From Haliclona indistincta (Eukaryota > Porifera > Demospongiae > Haplosclerida > Chalinidae): DNA of 64,000 bases. Below are positions 19,592-31,500 of this stretch, in pieces. The notes under the pieces were generated by a model. The model worked only from the letters and a program-made list of their open reading frames with translations. It did not search any database and had not been told where the DNA came from. The stretch covers positions 8,817,367 to 8,881,366 of the forward strand of contig OZ024783.1 of assembly GCA_964017065.1 (NCBI GenBank). Direction: 5' to 3'. Both the position numbers and the translations under genes were made by a program. Position 1 is the stretch's first letter, and the number at the start of each line of letters is the position of its first letter.

Positions 19592-21672
19592 TTAACCTTT
19601 TAACCCCTAATGACACCTATAGGTGTCATAATTGACTCCACCTACTCTAGACGTCATAAGTAGTGTAAAAAGTGCTCTAGAAAGGTCAAATCAAGTTTAA
19701 TGCAAATTACCTGAAAAAACCCACTGTTTTTCGCCGCGCCCTCCCCACTAAAATATATAGAACGGGGGACGGGGGGATTTTTAAAGGGGGGTGTCCCCCC
19801 TTTAACCTGGGGTTCGAAGGGGCGGAGCCCCTCGCCGCTTTCGGCATTTTTAGGGCTTCAGGATGCCCGGAAATGCATACTTTGGCATAGAATATGGTCT
19901 AAACTGTCCTGTTCGCTCACCTGGACACCACCAGGTTTTTGTATCAGTCACCAGGGCTGAATGAAGATCAAAATGAGCAAAAAATTGACGAGGCTGCAAC
20001 ACTTAAGTGGCTTCAGTTCCGAAGTGGGAGTGGCCAGATTAGAGTTTAGTACATTTTCGTAAACCTTGACATGCCAGGAGAAAAGAGTGCTAGTTTGGAA
20101 TAGCTAGCGTACTGCATTTTGTAGAAAATTGCAAAACAAACTGCCAGTTTAGAGCAAGTCAAATTTCTGACGAAATAACTTGGCAACTAAAAGGTTAATC
20201 ACCTTATAATCCTTCGGCGTCTATTTCTTCCAAAACTGAATTTTAAATGACATTTAGAACACTTAGAATTGATTTTCATCAACTTTGGAGCATTTCCAGC
20301 AAGATTTACAATTTTTGATGAAAACTCATTAACCTTTTAACCCCTAATGACACCTATAGGTGTCATAATTGACTCCACCTACTCTAGACGTCATAAGTAG
20401 TGTAAAAAGTGCTCTAGAAAGGTCAAATCAAGTTTAATGCAAATTACCTGAAAAAACCCACTGTTTTTCGCCGCGCCCTCCCCACTAAAATATATAGAAC
20501 GGGGGACGGGGGGATTTTTAAAGGGGGGTGTCCCCCCTTTAACCTGGGGTTCGAAGGGGCGGAGCCCCTCGCCGCTTTCGGCATTTTTAGGGCTTCAGGA
20601 TGCCCGGAAATGCATACTTTGGCATAGAATATGGTCTAAACTGTCCTGTTCGCTCACCTGGACACCACCAGGTTTTTGTATCAGTCACCAGGGCTGAATG
20701 AAGATCAAAATGAGCAAAAAATTGACGAGGCTGCAACACTTAAGTGGCTTCAGTTCCGAAGTGGGAGTGGCCAGATTAGAGTTTAGTACATTTTCGTAAA
20801 CCTTGACATGCCAGGAGAAAAGAGTGCTAGTTTGGAATAGCTAGCGTACTGCATTTTGTAGAAAATTGCAAAACAAACTGCCAGTTTAGAGCAAGTCAAA
20901 TTTCTGACGAAATAACTTGGCAACTAAAAGGTTAATCACCTTATAATCCTTCGGCGTCTATTTCTTCCAAAACTGAATTTTAAATGACATTTAGAACACT
21001 TAGAATTGATTTTCATCAACTTTGGAGCATTTCCAGCAAGATTTACAATTTTTGATGAAAACTCATTAACCTTTTAACCCCTAATGACACCTATAGGTGT
21101 CATAATTGACTCCACCTACTCTAGACGTCATAAGTAGTGTAAAAAGTGCTCTAGAAAGGTCAAATCAAGTTTAATGCAAATTACCTGAAAAAACCCACTG
21201 TTTTTCGCCGCGCCCTCCCCACTAAAATATATAGAACGGGGGACGGGGGGATTTTTAAAGGGGGGTGTCCCCCCTTTAACCTGGGGTTCGAAGGGGCGGA
21301 GCCCCTCGCCGCTTTCGGCATTTTTAGGGCTTCAGGATGCCCGGAAATGCATACTTTGGCATAGAATATGGTCTAAACTGTCCTGTTCGCTCACCTGGAC
21401 ACCACCAGGTTTTTGTATCAGTCACCAGGGCTGAATGAAGATCAAAATGAGCAAAAAATTGACGAGGCTGCAACACTTAAGTGGCTTCAGTTCCGAAGTG
21501 GGAGTGGCCAGATTAGAGTTTAGTACATTTTCGTAAACCTTGACATGCCAGGAGAAAAGAGTGCTAGTTTGGAATAGCTAGCGTACTGCATTTTGTAGAA
21601 AATTGCAAAACAAACTGCCAGTTTAGAGCAAGTCAAATTTCTGACGAAATAACTTGGCAACTAAAAGGTTAA
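19592..21672 (+). repeat. Three tandem copies of a 607-bp TTAA element, 737-bp period
   Basis: Copies at 19592-20198, 20329-20935 and 21066-21672 begin TTAACCTTTTAACCCC and end CAACTAAAAGGTTAA, giving short terminal inverted repeats inside TTAA, as in piggyBac-type MITEs. The 130-bp spacers between copies are also the same, so the array is a 737-bp unit repeated with exact spacing. I saw no differences between copies. Internal palindromes include GACACCTATAGGTGTC and AAAGGGGGGTGTCCCCCCTTT-type hairpins. No coding capacity. Confidence 0.9.
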
Positions 21673-22024
21673 CTTGGCGGTGAAGTACTTTCTATTCTCG
21701 TCATTTTTGCTTTTCTTTACCGGAGATAAAGCTGGAGCTAAGCTGGAGCTGGAGATAAGAGCTTTCTAACGGGCGTGGACATGTGATGCTTGATATGCAG
21801 CAACGTATGCTATGTTGGAGGATCGTCGTCACTGACATTGTAGCTGACCTCTATTGTTGTCAGCCTCTGCTCCATTGTTTTAACAAATCATTTCTTTCAG
21901 ACATCTTAACATTAACATTGCAACATTTCTGTATACAGTATGTTATTCGTCTTTATTTTCGTCTTTATAATGAGCTATTATGTGACTGATTTGGACAATT
22001 GACTTTGTTGTAGTAATACCATAA

Positions 22025-22210
22025 ATGGCACATTCCCGTCTGTAAATTATTTTTCAGTCTAGTAACTGTTGCTAGTACACTGCATATATACACTGCCAAT
22101 GGACTCTGTGCTTTGATCATAAAAAGGTCATTTTCTTAATCGCTGCCTTTGGTACTGTAGCTATAGCGGTGTTCTTCGTGGGCATTCAAATCGTTTGAAG
22201 TATTCTCACG
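22025..22210 (+). pseudogene. Rhodopsin-like receptor fragment, deleted copy
   Basis: Plus-strand sequence matching the minus-strand receptor at 59972-60280: CTGTAAATTATTTTTCAGTC, then TACACTGCCAATGGA, then the TM5 stretch (ATAGCGGTGTTCTTCGTGGG), ending in a stop. Large internal deletions remove TM3-TM4. Confidence 0.6.
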
Positions 22211-23317
22211 ATATATTGCATGCAATATATCGCTTGTAAAGTGTCTCCTAGTGCTAAAGCCAGCAGAGTTAGTAGTAGCATTCAGTAAGCACCCATGGGC
22301 TGCAGTATTAATGTATTGTATCAGAGATAAATTACTTCAACCATGCTTTAAAATGGTTATGAAATAATCAACACACATGATTAAAACATGTGCATCAAAC
22401 ACTAGCAAGTGTACCTTATTCCTTTCACTCTGTGAACAGCAGCATGTGACGGTTTGTGGCAGATATTTGTCTCCTACAGAAGATAAAGATAAATTATGAA
22501 ATTAATCTCCACAATAGAATTATGGGTCTAGCTCGATAGACTAAGTTTGTTGTTAACAACAATGCCTTTTCTATTTCTCATGCTATACAGAGAATGCTCA
22601 TAATTTTAGTACCATTGTGGGATTTAAAGTGTCTGTATCACTCAGTTATAGTTAATAAGTTAACCCTTTAAGCCCTAATGACGCCATTTGGCATCTGTGA
22701 GTCTAGCCAATCGTGTGTGTCGTGTTCTTTGGTACTCGTCCGGCTATTTCAGCAGACACTGCCTCACTGCTCATTGCTTCTCCAATTTTTTTAGCGTTTT
22801 CTTGGACAGTCAAATCAAAATCTTCTCTGTCGTTGATATTCATGCTTGCATAAAGGACACTCAGTGATGCTGAAAAAAAAAATCTTGCAAGAGACGCAAT
22901 GGTCTGCATCTTTGCGCGTTGCTATAGATGACGCTATGCACTTATAACTATGGCGATGACAACGATGATAAAACAATAATTTGACCCTAAGTTTGCTCCT
23001 CTCATGATACCATGACTACAAAACTCAAAATATGGACAGATAATTATCAGAGAGCCTCGGAGCCTAAACACTTTCTGTCTAGCTCACACCTTGATATTGA
23101 GGTCTTGTCTACTTTATCATTTTATGCTCATCATAAATTCTAATGTTATAATCTCGAGAATCACAATTAACTTGCTCAAGTCATTAGAGAAGTGGTTACA
23201 GTTTTCTGTTCTATTATCATCTGGACTGTGCTGAATGCGTGGACTATGCTGAATGCAGTCATGGCAGTGTCTAGTGTATTAAGTACTGTCAACCAATAAA
23301 GCAGTTCTTTGTGTCTA
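22211..23317. repeat. Dispersed repeat unit (also 25200-25860, 58255-58720, 59870-59990)
   Basis: Shared core: ...CTATACAGAGAATGCTCATAAT, then TTAACCCTTTAAGCCCTAATGACGCC, then a minus-strand frame of about 68-83 codons (SLSVLYASM.INDREDFD...AMSSEAVSAEIAGRV). The TTAA plus CCCTTTAAGCCCTAATGACRCC start resembles the ends of the 19592 element, so this is probably a related TTAA-type family with a degraded reading frame. The frame runs into the terminal repeat and is not a complete protein. Confidence 0.5.
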
Positions 23318-23330
23318 CTGTCAGGCTAAG

Positions 23331-24311
23331 GCCTCTTTAGCAATAACATCTCCACTGGTTTCGTCTGTATTGGGAGAATCTGATGAGTCTACGTGTGATG
23401 TGCAGTGCGCCCAACAAGAGATAGTTTCTGATGTGAAAAAAAGGCGGTCAGCAGAAATTAGGGATAAAGCTAAAGGGATCCATGCCAGCTTGCCGTTAGA
23501 TCTTCAAAAGCTCATGGTCTATGCTAGTGAAAAGGGCGCCTCCATTTGGTTATCAGTTCTTCCCCTACAGGATCAAAATCTTCATCTCCATAAATCATCT
23601 TTCCGTGATGCTTTGTGCCTACGATATGGTTGGGAACCTCCCCGTCTTCCTTCTATGTGTGTTTGTGGCTCACCTTTTACAGTGCAACACTGCCTTAGTT
23701 GTAATGTCGGTGGTTATCCAATAATGAGACATAACGACCTTCGCGACCATACTGCTGCCCTGATGAGTACAGTCTGCTCTGACGTAACTACTGAACCACA
23801 GCTCCAACCTCTTTCTGGTGAGCAGTTATCTCTTCTTTCAGCTAATTCAGATGGTAATGCCAGACTAGATGTTGCAGCAACAAATTTCTGGTCCAGTAAT
23901 AATCAGCGCTCCTTTTTTGACATACGAGTGTTCAATCCTCTCGCCAGCTCTAATCGTGCCTCCTCTGCTAACTCAGTTTACCAAAAGCATGAACGCGAAA
24001 TGAGGCGAGGATATGAACAGCGAGTACGAGAAATTGAGAATGGCTGCTTCTCTCCTCTTGTTTTTAACACCCTTGGAGGTATGGGCCCAACTGCTCAGGT
24101 GGTCTACAAGCATCTCGCCGATCTGATCGCTGACAAGCTACATAAGCCATATAGCACAATCATTCGACTGGTACGATGCAGGCTGTGCTTTTCCCTACTT
24201 CGCTCGACCATTACTTGTCTGAGAGGATCTAGACGTCCAAAGACTAACTTCTCCGGTTTATTCACTAATGACCCAGCCCTAGTTGTGGCTGAGGGGCGGG
24301 TTCCTCATTGA
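23331..24311 (+). CDS. LINE ORF2 C-terminal part: zinc cluster and restriction-like endonuclease
   Basis: About 326 codons, truncated at the N-terminus (the RT domain is absent). Blocks: WLSVLPLQDQNLHLHKSSF, RDALCLRYGW, a Cys/His cluster (CVCG...HCLSC...RHNDLRD), then ARLDVAA..FW and SFFDIRVFNP, a pattern consistent with a PD-(D/E)xK-type restriction-like endonuclease, and a conserved RCRLCFSLLRS..CLRGSR end. I recall this C-terminus from many cnidarian and sponge LINE proteins. Which RLE clade it belongs to needs the missing RT. Confidence 0.7.
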   Translation, partial: ASLAITSPLVSSVLGESDESTCDVQCAQQEIVSDVKKRRSAEIRDKAKGIHASLPLDLQKLMVYASEKGASIWLSVLPLQDQNLHLHKSSFRDALCLRYGWEPPRLPSMCVCGSPFTVQHCLSCNVGGYPIMRHNDLRDHTAALMSTVCSDVTTEPQLQPLSGEQLSLLSANSDGNARLDVAATNFWSSNNQRSFFDIRVFNPLASSNRASSANSVYQKHEREMRRGYEQRVREIENGCFSPLVFNTLGGMGPTAQVVYKHLADLIADKLHKPYSTIIRLVRCRLCFSLLRSTITCLRGSRRPKTNFSGLFTNDPALVVAEGRVPH

Positions 24312-24422
24312 CTATCCTCCTTACTTATTGTAAACTGAACAGTTCTTATATGAATTTTATTTTTATCCCTGCCTACCTACGTGCATTTTTGTCTTATAAT
24401 TATAATTTCTAAAAAAAAAAAA
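23331..24422 (+). mobile_element. 5'-truncated non-LTR retrotransposon with poly(A) tail
   Basis: It ends in 12 A residues (24411-24422) and is flanked by the 13-bp duplication CTGTCAGGCTAAG (23318-23330 and 24423-24435). The reading frame is already open at the first inserted base, the signature of 5' truncation during target-primed reverse transcription. Near-perfect duplications and an intact frame suggest a young insertion. Confidence 0.9.
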
Positions 24423-24435
24423 CTGTCAGGCTAAG

Positions 24436-26640
24436 TTGTGTTGTCCTAAGCATATATTGTGGTCACCCTATGGATGAATTTTGGAAATAAGTCTCATCTG
24501 ACCGTAAACAAGCTGAGAGGGAGAAGGGAAGGGAGGGAGAGAGGGAGGGTCAGAGGGGGGAGAGGGAAGGAGAGGGGTCAATGGTTTGACAAATTGCTTG
24601 TAATCAGCAACACAAAATATCACACGCACCTTCTTATTCCCTACTGATTCTGCTACTTCCACCTTTTCTTTGTTCTTTTCTGGTTCCTCGTCTAGTATTT
24701 TACTCCTATAGAACAGTGAAAACAGCATAAAGCACCCACTCTCTAAAACAGACTGACTCTTCATCCAATCATTCTTCTTCATCTTCTAATCCTTCTTCTT
24801 CCTCCACTCCTTCTTTCTTGTGTTCACCCTAAAGAAGAAGAGCAATAATCTAGAAACACGATAGATCTAGATAGATAGATCTACGATAGATAGATTACAT
24901 CTAGGATTGTTCAGATATTTTTTCTGAGCTGAAAGCTATCTTTGGTGAGTCTAAAGTGGTAGTGTTAAAAATATGAAGCGTAGATAGTTTGCAAGATCAT
25001 TTCAATCTTGAATCACGGTCATCCCATAAACCAATCACAGATATTTACCTTTGTTTAATATCAAGCGATCTTTCCAAATACCTTATCTCCTGTTTTATTT
25101 CTGCTTGCAACATGGCAGACATTTTTCTCCTACAGAAGATAAAGAGATATGTCACCACAATAGAGTTCTGGGTCTTGGTCAATATACTAAGTTTGTTGTT
25201 AACAACAATGCCTTTTCTATTTCTCATGCTATACAGAGAATGCTCATAATTTTAGTGTCATTGTGGGATTTACAGTGCCCGTATCACTTAGTTATAGTTA
25301 ATAAGTTAACCCTTTAAGCCCTAATGACGCCATTTGGCGTCTGTGAGCCCAGGTAATCGTGTGTGTTGTGTTCTTTGATACTCGTCCGGCTATTTCAGCA
25401 GATACTGCCTCACTGCTCATTGCTTCCACAAAAAAAATCTTTAGCGTTTTCTTGGACAGTGAATCAAAATCTTCTCTGTCGTTGATATCCATGCTTGCAT
25501 AAAGGACACTCAGTGATGCTGATAGAAAAAAATCTTGCAAAAGACGCAATGGTCTGCGTCTTTGCCCGTTGCTATTGATGACGCTATGTACTATTAACTA
25601 TGGCGATGACACCGATGATAAAACAATAATTTGACCCTAAGTTTGCTCCTCTCATGATTACTATGACTGCAAAACTCAAAATATGGACTGATAATTACCA
25701 GAGAGCCTCGGAGCCTAACACTTTCTGTCTAGCTCACACCTTGATATTGAGGTCTTGTCTACTTTAGCATTTTATGCTCATCATAAATTCTATTGTTATA
25801 ATCTCGAGAATCACAATTAACTTGCTCAAGTCATTAGAGAAGTGGTTACAGTTTGCTGTTCCATTAACATCTGCCACTGCTATCTAACATTGCCATATTC
25901 TGTTCTGTTGTCAACCTAGTCTTTTTGAGCAGATAGCAAGAACTTATCCTGCTCTATCGATATTGTCCTCAAACTTGTTGATACAATTTATTAAAGACAG
26001 ACAGAGGGAGTGAAGATGAGGAATATATGTCCTGAAATCAAATAACATACTGGTCTTGTACAATTCAGTTAGGTTGTACGGCTGACACTACATTTTAAAT
26101 TCCAAAACTGAGTTTTCAACTTCATCATACAGCACTTCTTTGAAAGAAGTTAGTGATATCAAGTTCCTCCCTGTGACCTTTACCATCTCTTACAATATAG
26201 GATCACGAACTTTCAGAGTTATCGTACGAGTGGGATTACGATGCGAGTTGAATAGAAGCTTTCCAACTGACCTGTCTGGGACACAAGTCGTAAAGCTGTG
26301 AAGTATTGCAGGTATCTTTAGAACATCTTCCGAATGGCGGGGTTGCAGGTTCCACCCTGGCGCTACATCTGAAGCATGTCTTGATGTCTTGAAGAACCAT
26401 TACTGCGACTATGTTCGCGTCATGAATTATGCGTTGCTGCTGTACTGGTGTCTTCTTCAACATCACCTATGTCCGATAATTCTGCGATATTCAATCATTC
26501 TTCGTCATAGTAAGGTATTTGTTGAATGAATATTCGCGAACGTAAAATCCTGAGAGTTTGTAACTGTAGTGCTGCTTAATACTATAACTATATAACTCAA
26601 AATAATTATGGACGAGTACTTATCAGAGAGCCTCATAGTA
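24436..26640. other. Repeat mosaic, no gene seen
   Basis: Contains a GGGA-rich tract (24500-24580), a GATA-like microsatellite (24862-24895) and the dispersed unit at 25200-25860, which matches 22560-23220 closely. Sequence at 26218-26300 matches 58770-58850. Frames here are short or low-complexity. Confidence 0.5.
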
Positions 26641-26780
26641 GTTATCAGAGAGCCTCATCTCATAGTTTCTCAGATAATAGTCCCATCCTCTGCGACTGGT
26701 GTAGATGTTATAGTGCCAAGCAGACCTTGGCTAGGTATTGCGAGAACTAAAACACAGATGCTAATAACCCGTGAAGATCA
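26641..26780. repeat. Dispersed repeat shared with 17305-17425
   Basis: AGTTTCTCAGATAATAGTCC and AAGCAGACCTTGGCTAGGTA occur in both places in the same orientation with about 90 percent identity by eye. Origin unknown. Confidence 0.6.
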
Positions 26781-26951
26781 TTAAAGCATGTGCATCAAAG
26801 TCTACCTCATTTTTTATCCTGATAGTTGTGCAGCAATACTCGGTCTGTTTTAAACAAGGCACATATTTGTTTCTATGCAGTGTTAAACCGAAATTGCAGC
26901 CCACGCAAATTGAATAGAGCAAGGATAGTTTGCAACAATCTTGAATCACGG

Positions 26952-27299
26952 TCATCCCTCCATACTTTCATCTTCGGCTGTTATAGTAACTTTAAAGGCT
27001 CCCATTCTTGTCTTTTTCTTCTTTCCAAGCATTGTTGGCTTTGATTGCCCCTTCATCTTTGCTGCTAGTTCTTCACAATCTTTCTTGAATTGTCCAGGCT
27101 TGTTGCAATAGTGACATCTAAAGGTCTTTGTCTTGGAAGTCACCAATGCACCTGTGACTTGGACGGCATACCAATCACGGATATTTACCTTCGTTTTAGT
27201 TGAGCAATTTCTTCTGTGAGTACTTTTATTTCTTGTTTTAGTTCCTTTGAAGTTGCAGGGAAAGACAAAGAGATCGATCTTCTTACATTCATACCACAT
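26952..27299 (-). pseudogene. Copia-like gag fragment with altered zinc knuckle
   Basis: The frame ends with CHYCNKPGQFKKDC, the copia-type CxxCxxxxHxxxxC knuckle with His replaced by Gln, followed by a basic tail. The N-terminal part is not recognisable. No pol sequence is adjacent, so this is a relic. Confidence 0.5.
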
Positions 27300-27410
27300 T
27301 GTCCCATTAAAACTTTAGGTGTAACCTATTAACCTGTGTTTAAGGGAAGTACCATCCTGTTGAGCCATTGTTGGAATCAATCAGTTAAGACCGTCAGGCA
27401 TTAATACCGT

Positions 27411-27706
27411 TAATACCACTGTTTACAGTTAGAGCAGAGAATCATTGGTTTGCCATCATCAGAAATAACTCCACATAAACAATTTACAGTGGAGGAAGGA
27501 GACAAGAGAGAATGGGCTACCTTAGAAGGGGCATTAGTAGGATCTTGGAGCACAGTCAGTGGTAACTCCATCAAATGATCAACAAGAAGAGCTTTTGTCG
27601 AAAGACCAGTAAGAGGAACGTTCCTACACTTTAGTTCTTGCCGCAGGACCGTCACCTTAAGGCCCATGAGATACGATTTTAACTTTAACCCGTCTTTAAG
27701 TATCTC
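27411..27706 (-). CDS. SAP domain plus start of PHD finger (single exon)
   Basis: An exon between acceptor TTCTGTAG (about 27707) and a plausible donor G|GTATTA (about 27410). It encodes GLKVTVLRQELKCRNVPLTG-type SAP helices (KxxxLxxxLxxHL pattern), which bind DNA, followed by CLCG...DDGKPMILCSNCKQW, the first half of a PHD finger, which reads histone tails. SAP-PHD order recalls SIZ/PIAS-like SUMO ligases but also occurs in transposon proteins. The following exon, which should supply the remaining PHD cysteines, was not found; 26952-27300 does not supply them. Confidence 0.55.
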
Positions 27707-27923
27707 TACAGAAAGCAAGGTTAACCCACTGGGACTAACTGAGGGGTTAGATGGGAGAGAGGAGGCAGCATTAACTGGACTAAAAGGGCCAACTGTGTTG
27801 TCAGAGGAGACAGAGGATAAGAGATTTTATATGTTTCTCAATGAAAGGAGGCGTGGTAGAAGTAGTGGTAGGGTTTGTCAAGTTTTGCCGTTTCAACTCA
27901 AAAAGCACCAGATGGCTTATTCT

Positions 27924-28506
27924 TTAAGGGTGGAAATCCCAAACATCAGGATTACGAATATTTTGGTTTCTACTGTTAGTTGAAGGCTTGGTCAGTCACA
28001 CTGATCATCCAAGAAAGTCGCCATTCGTCTTGTGGGCGTAGCAAGCCCCACCCAATGATGAAAGTTGCGTTTCTTTCCTGAGCATGCCACACCCACACAA
28101 AATGTCAGACATAAACTTTGGTAGACAAGGAAGAAACGTATGTATCGGATTTTGCAAAAAGGTCTCTGTCCGTAAGTTACAGAGGGGCGAATATTTAATG
28201 AGAACACACGATTTCGGCAAAAATCCCCTACCAGCAAGAGCGATGGAAGAAGATACATCTCCTTTTGGCAGAGCGCCAAAAAAATGCCACCTGACGCCCT
28301 ACCGCCCTCCCCACGACCCACCCACCCCTATGTGGGTCTCTCCTGATTGCCGAGTACGAAATAATTTTGTTCGAAGTACGGCAAGTGCTACTGGAGTGTG
28401 GGTACACCCATTTTCTTTGTAAAATGGGCAAGTAATAGCCAGGACACTGTAGATTATATTGTGCAAAGGGCAGCAAGAAAGAATAGTTCGGGTTTTCCTG
28501 GCTTAA
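27924..28506. mobile_element. TTAA-flanked MITE, about 575 bp
   Basis: TTAA at 27924-27927 and 28503-28506 flank ends TTAAGGGTGGAAATCCCAAAC and (reverse) TTAAGCCAGGAAAACCCGAAC, an imperfect 21-bp inverted repeat. The uninterrupted sequence exists at about 61690-61710 (TTCTTTAATGCTTT). It is unrelated by eye to the 19592 family. No protein. Confidence 0.75.
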
Positions 28507-31500
28507 CGCTTTCTTTGCTCCCATCAGCACTGGTCGCGTCCATAATAATGCTCAACTTAGAAACTGTGCTCGAATTTATTACCTAAAAGCCATTCCTACT
28601 ACAATCTGATTATTTATTGAGCACCTCACTGGAGAATGCCAGCTGAGAATGACGATTGTGAATCGTGATAAATGATGTGATGATATGAATGACTCTTTTA
28701 ATAGTTGATTGTTTATTAACAGTCAGTTCCATGACAACCTTGTCCGATTACATGTACAGTCTGGTGCTGGTTAATTTTGAATTCAATCAACTTGCCTCCC
28801 GAAAACCCAGGTTCTCTATCATGGCGGCAGTATTCTCAGATCAAGATCTTTCGGTATTGTTTCGTGAGTACTTGTCTAGTGGTTATGAGTTGAACCAGAG
28901 TATTAACATGTCTTTCTCCTGTCGGATGATCATGCATGTCTTTGCCTCTGTTAATTACCACTTTAAAACTTGATTAAACTTCATTCTTTATGGAACTATT
29001 ACCTAATGCTAGTGTTTGAATATTAACTTCAACTGTTTGATTGGTTATGTCCTTAATACAAACAATAACGATCTTTATTCTCTTTATTGGAAACTTAATT
29101 TTGAGTTCACACAACTCAATACGATTTTAAGTATTATGCTTCTCCTTATTAGTACTCATAGCTTTCATTATGATACTGTGCTTCTTTAAAAATCGATGAC
29201 AACTTTGCCCGGTCATGTTGGATGATTTGATTCTTAGTTCCAAGTCCTTAGCACAGCCACGCACTTTAAAACTCAATTAAACTTCATTCTTTAAGGTACT
29301 ATTACCTAATGCTAGCTGTTTGAATATTAACTTCAACTGTTTGGTTGGTTATGTCCTTAATACAAACAATAATCTCTTTATGGGAAATTTAATTTGGGGT
29401 TCACACAACTCAATAAGATTTTAAGTATTATGCTTCTCTTCATCAGTACTCGTAGCTTTCATTATGATGCTGTGCTTCTTTAAAATCGATTTTAACAACT
29501 TTGTCCAATTCCATTCTCACCACTATTTGATTACTTATTGAGCAGAATTCCTGCTGCCAAGAATTATTGTGATGAGATAGCGATGTGATGAATTAGCTAA
29601 TGTGATGACCTAACTGATGTGTATGACAAGAAACTAGTATGACAAGTACTTGTCCAGCAGCAGAAGTAGTGCGATCGTGTGAGCTAAGAAAAAACGACTT
29701 GTGCGATGGAAAATAATGTCTTGTCTAATGCTCAGTTAAGATTTTTTGTTTCCTTGAGGTTCGTTGCTGCCTTTCCATTCAAGCCCATGCACCCGATTAT
29801 GATTGGTCTGGTTTTGACTCTCCAATCCGTTATTATGGCGGCTTATGTTGCCACATAATGGAAGATACTTCTCCCTTTTCTTTTCCCTCCTTCATCCCAA
29901 GCTTCCACTACTTCAAACACTTGCACATTCCTCTGGCTCTTAATGTAGACTGTCACGCCTGGTCTCCGTTCAGCAATCTTGCCGTCAGTTGGTGCCATGT
30001 AAATCGACTAGGATCTTTGCACTCTTGTTTTCCATTGTCATTGTTGGATTTTTAAAAAGTCAGAGTTCATATCAATAGCTGTTCCACTCATTACATATTG
30101 AATGATGAATCTTTGTTCTGTTGATGTTTCCCTTTTCACTGCGCTGCTGTTTACAGGAGTTGAATTCCGCTCAAGAGTTATGATTCTTCTTGATTCTGAT
30201 GTAGTGAACTGACAATTTTTCTGACTTGAACTTTTTGAGCGAATTTCCCTTCCCAATGCCGTAAAGACGGAAGGTTGTATCACATCCAAGGACTGCATGT
30301 AGAACTAGAGTTCTAATGAACACATACCCGTGCGCTGAGCTAGGAGCTAAACACGGCTACTCCTGCATTACTGCAACACGCACGTTACTTAATGGCTCTG
30401 ACTGCAACACGCACGCACGCACGTTAGTTAATGGCTCTGACGTTACGGTACACGTGAGACTGAGTGAGGACATCGACATTGATAGGAGGTTGGGTGACAC
30501 ACCCACAATACCGTAAGTGCTCTTTAAGAACACGTAGCTTTAGATAGCCATGGATTAGCCGCTCGAACAAGGCTTGCCAGCACATAAAACGTCTTCATAG
30601 GACTATAAATTCAGTGAGGAAGCTGTAGAGAGTGTTTTCGTGGAGAACTTCGAGCGGTGAGACGTAAACAAGCGTGTTTTTTGTCCTCACACATACCGAC
30701 GGACACAAACGCATAACCCTGGCGCATACTGCGCACGGGTAAAAAGGAGCATACCATTCTTAATGACTTCCCTCCCTCCTCTGATGTGCTCGTGTTTGTG
30801 TGACTAAGTGCAGTTTGTGAGAAGGTAGTGAACAGATAATGTCCATCTTGCATAGGCGTATTACTCGCTTGTCGTTAAGTCTATGTTGTTGAAAGTTGTT
30901 CATAATTTCGTGAGTACTTGTCCGGTGGCTTTGAGTTGAACTGGAGCAGTTCTTTTACGTATTCCATTTTCTGTTGAAAAGAACTTGTACGTCATTGCTG
31001 CTATTGATCATTATAAATAAAAATTACCACTTTATAGAACTGGAATTATTACTTTGTGCTAAATTTGATTTTAACGTCAGAGTTCTGTTTCTTTATCGCT
31101 TGTCAGATGCTTTGGCTGCTCCATTGCTCCATCTTGGTGTAGTAGCTGGTCTGATTATATTATTACACGTCATCTGAGGAGAGTTGCAGATCTTCAGTGA
31201 GGAGGTGCAGTGCTGGTACTTGATATGGTCAATACATTGATAACAAACAGTTCTTTCTCAAAATACTTTTTAAAGCAAATTTTGTGCTGCATCGCTTTTT
31301 GTGGGTACTACAGACAAAGGGACTTGTTTATAGTGATGGTGAAGGTGCCATTGTACTACATGTGATGTCTTGATTCACTCGAACTTTAAGTCCACTGATT
31401 ATTGTTGTCTAGCATGTCTAGAATGAATTGTCAACCAACTTTTAATAGTTTGCTTTTTTGTATTTTCATGACAACCCTGTCCGACAATATCAGCCAAAAC

